Both the position numbers and the translations under genes were made by a program. Below, piece after piece: positions 35,265 to 42,855 of a stretch of DNA of 64,000 nucleotides (its first letter is position 1; every line of letters begins with the position of its first letter). The stretch lies in assembly GCA_016710435.1 (NCBI GenBank), contig JADJVV010000001.1, positions 881,001 to 945,000 of the forward strand. The letters run 5' to 3'. This DNA is from Hyphomicrobiales bacterium (GTDB taxonomy: Bacteria; Pseudomonadota; Alphaproteobacteria; Rhizobiales; Aestuariivirgaceae). A model generated the notes under the pieces. That model searched no databases and was not told the DNA's origin. It was given only the letters and a program-made list of their open reading frames with translations.

Positions 35265-37079
35265 GTGATTGACGACTTAATAGTGGCGAAGTCAGCTTCT
35301 TTTTATTCAATTGCGCGGAAACTTTCGGACAAAGCCATCGGTGATCTTTTTACTGAACTACGTGCGGCTCAGCCAACGGCGAGCAACGCCATTTTTCGAC
35401 ATGTGCGCGAGGCTGTTGGTAACGCACGGTGGTCCGCCCTTTCTTTCCTTTACGACAGCACCCCTGCATTTCTAAACTCGACCTCGAACGTCAGGGAGCG
35501 TCTCTGTGGGTATCTGCTGCTGGTAGAATATGGACGCCACGTCGCCATCTTCGGATCGAGGCTGAGTCTTCCCAGCAAATTCAAGTCCACCTATTTGGCA
35601 CAAATACCCGCAGCCCGGGTCGAGTCGGCAATCGCCAAACAGGATGCCATTTTTCACAAGATGCGCATGCGTAATATGTCTGTATCGCGGTTCGCAATGC
35701 GCAGCAAAACGCTGGAGGCAGCAGACCTAGCTAATGTCGTTGGTCCGGCCGGGAGTCGCAGGTATGCGCCACAGGCCTACTCGGTCATTGTGGATGGCGT
35801 ACAGTCTACCGCGACGCCAAGCACCGGCCGGATATCTGTGCGGTCTGATAAGGTTAGGTATCTTGATCTCGTCGACTTTGCCAAGAGCGTGATCGATGAT
35901 CTAACAGGTGATAACGCAGCAGTTTCCGCTTTCATACGGACGTTCGCGCGCCCGATAGCTTTGGCTGATGCGTTGCGGGATTCACAGCCGCTTACTTTGG
36001 CCTTTGATACCACTGCCCTACTTGAGGCAGTTACGGGAGAAGACCCGTCGCTCCGTATTGTCAGGGTTGGCGACGATACAGTTCAACTACCCGAAGTGGA
36101 ACTCCAGGCGCTTATTTCCACGCTTGATCAGCCGTTCGAACTTAGGGGCGACGATCGATTGCGCCAAGCATTCATTGTCCAATCCGATGACAAAGCTGCG
36201 AGCATCAGTCTAAACAAAGACAGAATTGCCCTTCGTTCACTCGATCTCGCGGCCTGCGATGGCATCGAAATCGAGGATACCACTCATCCCCTCGGCGAGG
36301 ATCCCGATCGGCGGCCGCTCCGCTATTTTCTGGATGAAAGCGACGCCTTCCTCGTCTTGTTTGATGACATACGGCTCGCATATATCGGCGGGACGTTGTT
36401 CCGCGACGAAACACTTGTCGATGGCGGAGCAGTCTTTCTCCAACATCTTCACGTGAGCGGCGCGCTTGACCATGTCACAAGCGAGAAAGGGCAATTTAGC
36501 GTGGCGCACACCGCCTTCGACGACAACTCGACTTTCGGCGCTATCGTTGGGCATATCGGTGCCAACGACACCATTCTCGTTTGCGACGACCTTGGAGATG
36601 AATGGGCCGATTTCATTGGAGTAAAAACGGACAACGGGCTTGTTCAAGTCAGTTTCTATCATGGCAAGCACGGAGCGCTTTCCTTGGGAGCGAGTCCATT
36701 TCATGTTTCGGTCAGTCAGGCGGTCAAGAACCTCGGAAATATGAGTTTCCCAGCCGAACGTATGCAGGCGAAGTTGGTTGGTTGGTCAACGATGTACGCT
36801 AACCACAATCATGTCACGCAGATCGCTCGCATCGTTCGCGGTGACGCTCAAAACCTTGTCAATAAGCTTGGTGCCACCCGCACCGCACCCGAAGTTCTTA
36901 GGCGGGCGATTATTGTGACTTCATCCCTTAGCAAGCAGGCTGTCGCCGAGACTCTGGCTGCCGCGCAAGCGGGCCAAACACCACCAGCTTCGTTCGTTCA
37001 GCTTTACTGGCTGCTTCAATCCTTTTTTTCCGACTGCGCGGATGCTGGAGTAGCCGGGTCTATCGTCTGCCGCGCCTAG
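35265..37079 (+). CDS. Large protein of unknown function with a possible nuclease-like motif
   Basis: About 604 residues from GTG 35265 (a TTG at 35235 is also in frame). I do not recognise a family. It has no signal or membrane segment and lower GC than its surroundings. Around residues 440-500 there is a conserved-looking block: CDDLGDEWADFIGVKTDNG, then VSFYHGKHG, then HVSVSQAVKNLG. The spacing of acidic residues and a Lys after a beta-strand recalls PD-(D/E)xK nucleases with Glu replaced by His, but this is inference. The sporadic, AT-rich setting beside a conjugation cluster suggests a defence or element-encoded protein. Confidence 0.65.
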   Translation: MIDDLIVAKSASFYSIARKLSDKAIGDLFTELRAAQPTASNAIFRHVREAVGNARWSALSFLYDSTPAFLNSTSNVRERLCGYLLLVEYGRHVAIFGSRLSLPSKFKSTYLAQIPAARVESAIAKQDAIFHKMRMRNMSVSRFAMRSKTLEAADLANVVGPAGSRRYAPQAYSVIVDGVQSTATPSTGRISVRSDKVRYLDLVDFAKSVIDDLTGDNAAVSAFIRTFARPIALADALRDSQPLTLAFDTTALLEAVTGEDPSLRIVRVGDDTVQLPEVELQALISTLDQPFELRGDDRLRQAFIVQSDDKAASISLNKDRIALRSLDLAACDGIEIEDTTHPLGEDPDRRPLRYFLDESDAFLVLFDDIRLAYIGGTLFRDETLVDGGAVFLQHLHVSGALDHVTSEKGQFSVAHTAFDDNSTFGAIVGHIGANDTILVCDDLGDEWADFIGVKTDNGLVQVSFYHGKHGALSLGASPFHVSVSQAVKNLGNMSFPAERMQAKLVGWSTMYANHNHVTQIARIVRGDAQNLVNKLGATRTAPEVLRRAIIVTSSLSKQAVAETLAAAQAGQTPPASFVQLYWLLQSFFSDCADAGVAGSIVCRA

Positions 37080-37224
37080 TGGAGTTTGCAAGCCACTACG
37101 TTAGCCGAGATTTGTTCCCTTCGGGACGAGTCACTATTGCGATTTATACCGGTCCACAGAATTCAATTTAGGACCGACCTTAAGCTGCAAGTGAAGGCTG
37201 CTTAGGGCGTATTGAAGTGACAGC

Positions 37225-38445
37225 TTACTCCGTGGTTCGCTCAATGGGCTGTTCTGCTAGCTTCTCTACGACAAAATCGGGCGGCAGGTTGGGTGGAGCA
37301 TAATCGGGTGACACACCTTTGTGTTTCAGAACGGATTCATGAACTGTTGCCGCTTGCTCTACTGGGCGTGGTTCACCACGAGGAAAGTAGAATCCAAACC
37401 AGCTGCTTCTTGCAAGCCATTCACGGTATTTGATCTTCTTGGGAATGTACTCAATCAATCGCCAGCCTCCGCGAAGAGATTTATGTGGTTTTGCAGCTGG
37501 ATCAGGTTTCACATAGTCAAACGGACTGCCCTTGCGCTTGTGACCCCATACGAGCTGGTTGATCGATTGGGTGTTGAATTCAAGTTCATGTCCCTTTGCC
37601 TCGTCAATCATCCAAAGAAGCGGAAACTTCGAAAGTCCACTCTCAGCTTCGGCATAGCCTCCTCCAACATCCGCGTGAACTCCTGGGAACCACACTTGTT
37701 TCGCGTCTTGCGGCTCCGAGTTGTTGATCTTGCTGAAGCGGTTTTTCATGAAAATCTGGTTTGGCAACCAAGGTTCCAAGCGGAACATCCTGCGACGTTC
37801 GTCAAGAGATGCTGCTTGCCGAAACACCTGTACGCTAGGGTTCTTACGCGTATAGGGAAGCGTTTGAAGGCTGAAGGTATAGAAGCGGTCAGGTCTTGGT
37901 ACGATGATGCTCGCGACTGTGTCCCAGACGCCAAGGAAACGGATGGTAGGCCAGCGGGTTGATGCTATCCTCGCGAACTGGGCTGCCCGGTCATCCTTGG
38001 TCTGCACCAGTTCGTCTTCGCGCTCAATAGATTGCTTGTAGGCAGTAAGTGCTGAACCGGCTAGATTCATCTGCTGTGGAAACAGCACGCCAATCTTGTG
38101 AATGAGCGCCGCAAGAACGCGCGCCGTGTGCGCACCGCGACTGAAACCAACGATGTAGATGTCATCGTCCTCTTCATAGTTTTCTATCAGAAATTCATAT
38201 CCTGCCAAAACACTGTCATCGAGACCATACCCCGTCGCCAGTCCTAAAACTGTCTTGGTATCTTGCCAGAGTTTGGTCCAAGGATTTGGGCGCGCGAGAG
38301 TCCCCACCCCGGGATGATAGAAAACAACTTGCCTCGACGAGGAGCTGTCAGACTTCTTGAGCGTTCTGTAGAACTTCAACACATTGGAGATGTTCTCGCC
38401 GATTTCGTTTCCAGTTCCGTCGCAACAGACCACTAGCTTTTTCAT
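37225..38445 (-). CDS. DUF2235 alpha/beta-hydrolase (Tle1-like phospholipase family)
   Basis: 406 residues from ATG 38445, preceded by AGGGGAG. Family hallmarks: VVCCDGTGNEIGENISN at 4-20, the serine-hydrolase elbow VGFSRGAHTARVLA (GxSxG) near 110-125, LGVWDTVAS near 185, and the catalytic Asp/His region FPGVHADVGGGYAEAES near 255-270. DUF2235 includes type VI lipase effectors of the Tle1 class, but many members are stand-alone enzymes. No membrane anchor, immunity gene or T6SS gene is seen. It reads away from traG, and its 170-bp divergent gap holds both promoters. Confidence 0.85.
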   Translation of the reverse strand: MKKLVVCCDGTGNEIGENISNVLKFYRTLKKSDSSSSRQVVFYHPGVGTLARPNPWTKLWQDTKTVLGLATGYGLDDSVLAGYEFLIENYEEDDDIYIVGFSRGAHTARVLAALIHKIGVLFPQQMNLAGSALTAYKQSIEREDELVQTKDDRAAQFARIASTRWPTIRFLGVWDTVASIIVPRPDRFYTFSLQTLPYTRKNPSVQVFRQAASLDERRRMFRLEPWLPNQIFMKNRFSKINNSEPQDAKQVWFPGVHADVGGGYAEAESGLSKFPLLWMIDEAKGHELEFNTQSINQLVWGHKRKGSPFDYVKPDPAAKPHKSLRGGWRLIEYIPKKIKYREWLARSSWFGFYFPRGEPRPVEQAATVHESVLKHKGVSPDYAPPNLPPDFVVEKLAEQPIERTTE

Positions 38446-38615
38446 TTCAGCGCTCCCCTTCGAATCTGAAGACGATGTTAGACTTTGAGGGTAAGCGCGC
38501 AACGGTGAGTTTCCCCCGATTTCCCGCCTTTCCCAATTGAGCAAATCGCACATTCGCGACGATGCTTGGGTCACATTCCGGAGTGGTTCCGGACTGCAAT
38601 CCAAGCGGAAGCAGA

Positions 38616-40637
38616 ATGACGCCGACCAAGATACTTGTCGGGCAGGGATGCCTTGTTGTCTCGATTGTGGGGGGTGGCCTGTGGGCCTCGACGCAATGGA
38701 CGGCAGCGATGCTCGGCAACCAGCCGGGACTGGGCACGCCACTCACCAAAGTTCTTGGGTATCCGCTCTATGCGCCGTGGCGTTTGTTCGAGTGGTGGTA
38801 CGCTTACGAACCCTACGCGCCAGAGGTGTTTCGCACAGCAGGCCTATTTGCGGGCGGCAGCGGTATCGCCGGCACACTCGTCGCCATTGCTGGTTCGCTC
38901 TGGCGCGCGCGTCAGACTCGCAATGTCACGACCTATGGTTCAGCCAAATGGGCCAGCGCCGAAGACCTGAAGCGCGCCCGCCTGTTCTCCGGCAATGGTG
39001 TGTTCCTGGGGAAGCTGGGTGAGACCTATCTCCGCCATGATGGCCCGGAACATGTGCTGGCTTTCGCGCCGACCCGATCTGGCAAAGGCGTGGGGCTTGT
39101 CATCCCGACCTTGCTCACATGGCCGCACTCTGCCGTCATCCACGATATCAAGGGTGAGAACTGGCAGCTGACGGCTGGCTTCCGGTCGAAGTTCTCGCAC
39201 TGCCTGTTGTTCAATCCGGCTGATCCCAGAAGCGCCCGCTACAATCCTTTGTTGGAAGTGCGGAAAGGCGAATGGGAAGTCCGCGACGTTCAGAACATTG
39301 CTGACATTCTGGTCGATCCCGAAGGCGCACTGGAACGCCGGAACCATTGGGAGAAGACCAGTCACGCCCTGCTGGTCGGCGTGATCCTGCACGTCCTCTA
39401 TGCCGAAGGCGAAAAGACCCTGGCGCGGGTGGCGTCATTTATGTCTGATCCATCCCGGTCCATCGAGCGCACCCTGCGCGTGATGATGTCGACCAATCAT
39501 CTCGGCACCGACAAGGCGCCGCGGGTGCATCCGGTTGTCGCATCCGTCGCCTGTGAGCTGTTGAACAAGTCGGAGAATGAGCGTTCCGGCGTTCTCTCTA
39601 CCGCTATGAGTTTTCTGGGACTGTATCGTGACCCGGTCGTGGCCCGGAACACCGGCGCTTGCGACTGGCGCATTGCCGATCTGATGGAAGCGAGGAAGCC
39701 GATTTCGCTTTACCTCGTCATACCGCCAGCTGACCTTTCCCGCACCAAACCTCTGGTTCGTCTGATCCTCAACCAGATCGGCCGCCGGCTTACGGAGTCG
39801 CTGGAAGGCCAGAAACGCCAACCACGCAGCAAGCTACTGCTGATGCTGGACGAGTTCCCGGCACTTGGGCGGCTGGACTTCTTTGAGACGGCGCTGGCCT
39901 TCATGGCGGGCTACGGCATCCGTGCCTATCTCATTGCCCAATCCCTCAACCAGATCATCAAGGCCTATGGTGAGAACAATTCCATTCTCGACAACGCGCA
40001 CGTCCGCATTGCCTTTGCAGCAAACGACGAGCGCACGGCCAAGCGGATTTCAGATTCACTAGGGACAGCCACCGAACTGCGTGCCCAGAAGAACTATGCG
40101 GGTCACCGGCTTGCCCCTTGGCTTGCCCATGTGATGGTGAGCCGTCAAGAGACAGCAAGGCCCTTGCTCACACCCGGCGAGGTCATGCAGCTGCCTACCG
40201 ATGAGGCGCTGGTTCTGGTTTCTGGTCTGCAGCCGATCAAGGCCAAGAAGCTCCGTTATTTCGAAGACGACAATTTCAAGGGTCGCGTGTTGCCGCCCCC
40301 TGTCTTAGCTGAAGGTGACTATGCGGATCGTCCGCCGCAATCGCCTCACGACTGGCAAGGACAAGTCCGCTCCGAAGATACACGGCTGGAGAAGCCATGG
40401 TTTGCCCAGTTGCATGGTGAAGGAGGTGATCAAGGCGGCCTCAAGCGCGAGCCCTGGAGCGATGAGGTCGCCGCCACATCCACAAGTGTCGAACCAGATA
40501 ATGACATCAAAGTGCTCGATGACGATTTCGAGCAGGCGACGGCCAACACCGATCCACTGTCCCGATCCGCTGCGGCTCGCGCCTATGGCGTCGAACGGGC
40601 CGATGGCGATGACGCCCTGCCAGTGTTCGAAAGATAG
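38616..40637 (+). CDS. traG: Type IV coupling protein TraG/VirD4
   Basis: 673 residues from ATG 38616. The coupling ATPase hands the relaxase-DNA complex to the mating channel. Two N-terminal transmembrane helices (about 5-35 and 75-95), Walker A in FAPTRSGKGVGLVIPT near 150-165, Walker B in LLMLDEFPALGRL near 407-419, and the family motif IAQSLNQI near 443. The C-terminal 100 residues are acidic and variable. It begins the plus-strand transfer operon; the next gene starts 4 bp after its stop. Confidence 0.93.
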   Translation: MTPTKILVGQGCLVVSIVGGGLWASTQWTAAMLGNQPGLGTPLTKVLGYPLYAPWRLFEWWYAYEPYAPEVFRTAGLFAGGSGIAGTLVAIAGSLWRARQTRNVTTYGSAKWASAEDLKRARLFSGNGVFLGKLGETYLRHDGPEHVLAFAPTRSGKGVGLVIPTLLTWPHSAVIHDIKGENWQLTAGFRSKFSHCLLFNPADPRSARYNPLLEVRKGEWEVRDVQNIADILVDPEGALERRNHWEKTSHALLVGVILHVLYAEGEKTLARVASFMSDPSRSIERTLRVMMSTNHLGTDKAPRVHPVVASVACELLNKSENERSGVLSTAMSFLGLYRDPVVARNTGACDWRIADLMEARKPISLYLVIPPADLSRTKPLVRLILNQIGRRLTESLEGQKRQPRSKLLLMLDEFPALGRLDFFETALAFMAGYGIRAYLIAQSLNQIIKAYGENNSILDNAHVRIAFAANDERTAKRISDSLGTATELRAQKNYAGHRLAPWLAHVMVSRQETARPLLTPGEVMQLPTDEALVLVSGLQPIKAKKLRYFEDDNFKGRVLPPPVLAEGDYADRPPQSPHDWQGQVRSEDTRLEKPWFAQLHGEGGDQGGLKREPWSDEVAATSTSVEPDNDIKVLDDDFEQATANTDPLSRSAAARAYGVERADGDDALPVFER

Positions 40638-40641
40638 GATC

Positions 40642-41256
40642 ATGCAGAAGCGCCGCAACTCATCCAAAATCAAGATCACCGTCAACGTGTCGCGCTTCGT
40701 CGCAGACCAATTGACGCTCGCCTGTAAGGATCCGTCGAAGAACAAGTCGCAGCTTACCGAGCGCGCGCTTCAGCAACTCCTCAATCCCGAGCGGGATTCC
40801 TTGCGTGATGGCGGGTTGCAGCGCCGCATGGATCGCATGACCCGCAAGATCGACTTGCTCGATCACCACCATCAGGTGGCATTGGAAAGCATTGGCCTGT
40901 TTATCCGCTATTTCTTGACGGTGACGCCGCCCCTGCCGAAATCGGACCAGGAGGCCGCGCGCGCCAAGAGCCATCAGCGCTTCGAGGCCTTCATCGCGCA
41001 ACTTGGCAAGCGTATCGCCGGATCACAGACACTGGTTGGCGAGGTGATGGACAAGGTTGTCACTCACGATCCCGATCTTTTGCTCCGGGATTTCGACGAT
41101 CCCACTTTCGAGAGTTCTTCCAAATCAGCTTCGGCGGTGCCTGCGGGACACAGCCGTCGGGGAGAAGCCCCGGCATCGCAAAGGAGTTCTGCGTCCTCCC
41201 AACCGGATGCGGTGCCGGGCGCTTCGTCTCAAAACGAAGGAGTGCGCCGTGGATAA
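40642..41256 (+). CDS. CopG-like conjugation-associated protein
   Basis: A 204-residue cytoplasmic protein. The N-terminus (KIKITVNVSRFVADQLTLAC, about 8-27) resembles a ribbon-helix-helix DNA-binding segment. A helical middle (about 60-100, with a coiled-coil-like DRMTRKIDLLDHHHQV) and a disordered Ser-rich tail (about 160-204) follow. Genes of this type sit regularly between traG and trbB in alphaproteobacterial transfer clusters. It overlaps trbB by 8 bp. A role in regulating the operon or assisting the coupling protein is likely but unproven. Confidence 0.8.
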   Translation: MQKRRNSSKIKITVNVSRFVADQLTLACKDPSKNKSQLTERALQQLLNPERDSLRDGGLQRRMDRMTRKIDLLDHHHQVALESIGLFIRYFLTVTPPLPKSDQEAARAKSHQRFEAFIAQLGKRIAGSQTLVGEVMDKVVTHDPDLLLRDFDDPTFESSSKSASAVPAGHSRRGEAPASQRSSASSQPDAVPGASSQNEGVRRG

Positions 41257-42253
41257 GACGATCACCTCCTTCAGTGAAGAAGCGCTGTCCCGCCGCAGGA
41301 CCATGTTGAGGACCGCGTTTGGAATGGCGATTGCAGATGCTCTTGCCGACCCTCAGGTCGTCGAAGTCATGGTCAATCCCGACGGCAGGTTGTGGATCGA
41401 CCGGCTGGACACCGGCCGTTCCGACACAGGCACGATCCTGCAATGGTCGGAAGTCGAGCGCATCATCCGATTGGTGGCAAGCCATATCCGGCTGGAAGTG
41501 CATGACCGTTCGCCGATTGTCAGTGCCGAACTTCCCGATTCCGGTGAACGCTTCGAGGGCTTGATCCCACCGGTCGCACCGGCACCATGTTTCTCGATAC
41601 GCAAACCCGCCAAGCGCGTGCATCGTCTTTCCGACTATGTGGAACAATCCATCATGCCACCGCAGGTGGCGACCTACCTCAAACAGGCCGTTCTTTCGAA
41701 GGCCAATGTCATCGTGGTGGGCGGCACCAGTTCCGGCAAAACTACACTGGTCAACGCATTACTGGCGGAAGTTGCAGCCACTCTGGACCGCGTCGTCATT
41801 CTGGAAGACACCCGCGAGCTCAATTGCACCGCGGAAGACTGCGTAACGCTGCGCACCAAGCCAGGGCTTGTGTCGCTCGCCGATCTTGTGCGCTCCACCA
41901 TGCGACTCAGGCCCGACCGCATCATCGTCGGCGAGGTGAGAGGCGCCGAAGCCCTCGATATGTTGAAGGCCTGGAACACCGGTCATCCCGGCGGGCTTGC
42001 CACCGTTCATGCCAATTCAGCACGGGGTGCCCTCTACCGCATCGAGCAGCTGGTGCAGGAATGCGTCGTCACGATCCCACGCCGTCTTATCGCTGAGGCC
42101 ATCGATCTTCTGGTGTTTCTGGAAGGGCGCGGCGCATCGCGCAAGGTCACGGAAGTCGCGAAGGTCGAGGGCCTGACCCCTGATGGCGACTATGAACTCA
42201 CGCCCATTTTCTCGCACGCCAATTCCCTCACAACCAACAGGAGTCTGTCATGA
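41249..42253 (+). CDS. trbB: Conjugal transfer ATPase TrbB (VirB11-like)
   Basis: 334 residues from GTG 41249, preceded by a strong GAAGGAG at 6-base spacing. It is a hexameric secretion ATPase on the cytoplasmic face of the T4SS. Walker A GGTSSGKTT lies near 157-165, an Asp box EDTREL near 188, Walker B region DRIIVGEVRG near 225, and the His box TGHPGGLATVHAN near 245-257. It is coupled to trbC by an ATGA overlap. Confidence 0.93.
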   Translation: MDKTITSFSEEALSRRRTMLRTAFGMAIADALADPQVVEVMVNPDGRLWIDRLDTGRSDTGTILQWSEVERIIRLVASHIRLEVHDRSPIVSAELPDSGERFEGLIPPVAPAPCFSIRKPAKRVHRLSDYVEQSIMPPQVATYLKQAVLSKANVIVVGGTSSGKTTLVNALLAEVAATLDRVVILEDTRELNCTAEDCVTLRTKPGLVSLADLVRSTMRLRPDRIIVGEVRGAEALDMLKAWNTGHPGGLATVHANSARGALYRIEQLVQECVVTIPRRLIAEAIDLLVFLEGRGASRKVTEVAKVEGLTPDGDYELTPIFSHANSLTTNRSLS

Positions 42254-42576
42254 GGTCACCACGTTTGCTTTCGGCTGCAATGCTTGCAAGTTCAAGCCTT
42301 GGCGCCTTGCTGTTTCAGGTACAGGTCGCGCATGCAGCGGGATCCGGCATGCCCTGGGAAGCGCCGCTGACACAGGTGCTGGAGTCCATCGAGGGACCGG
42401 TCGCCCGCATCGTTGCGGTCATCATCATTATCATCACCGGTCTATCGCTGGCGTTCGGCGACACATCAGGCGGTTTTCGCCGGCTGATCCAAATCATCTT
42501 CGGCCTTTCCATCGCCTTTGCCGCCACCTCCTTCTTCCTCGCCTTCTTCTCCTTTGGTGGCGGCGCACTCGTCTGA
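42250..42576 (+). CDS. trbC: Conjugal transfer pilin TrbC (VirB2-like)
   Basis: 108 residues. An N-terminal signal peptide (cleavage near AHA, about 31) is followed by two hydrophobic helices (about 55-72 and 78-102) separated by a short polar loop (GDTSGGFRR), the VirB2/TrbC prepilin layout. It forms the pilus subunit. The start follows AACAGGAG and overlaps trbB by 4 bp. Confidence 0.9.
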   Translation: MRSPRLLSAAMLASSSLGALLFQVQVAHAAGSGMPWEAPLTQVLESIEGPVARIVAVIIIIITGLSLAFGDTSGGFRRLIQIIFGLSIAFAATSFFLAFFSFGGGALV

Positions 42577-42588
42577 GGATTGATCAAC

Positions 42589-42855
42589 ATGTCGAACGCC
42601 CATCTCCCCGGCTTTCAAGTCCCCCTCTACAGGTCCCTGACTGATCCTATCCTCTTGGGTGGCGCACCGCGCGGGTTTGCCATCCTCAACGGTACACTCG
42701 CTGCTGCCCTTGGATTGGGTCTCAGACTCTGGATCGTCGGGCTTCTGGTCTGGGTGGTGGGCCATGCCGTTGCGGCCGCGGCGGCGCGCAAAGATGTGCA
42801 GTTTGCCGAGGTAATTTCTCGGCACGCAAGGCACAAGGGGTTTCTCGCATGCTGA
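42589..42855 (+). CDS. trbD: Conjugal transfer protein TrbD (VirB3-like)
   Basis: 88 residues from ATG 42589. A short inner-membrane protein, with VPLYRSLTDPILLGGAPRG (about 12-30) as the VirB3 family signature and one or two membrane helices (about 32-65). VirB3 proteins work together with VirB4, and the gene overlaps the following VirB4 homologue by 7 bp. Confidence 0.9.
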   Translation: MSNAHLPGFQVPLYRSLTDPILLGGAPRGFAILNGTLAAALGLGLRLWIVGLLVWVVGHAVAAAAARKDVQFAEVISRHARHKGFLAC

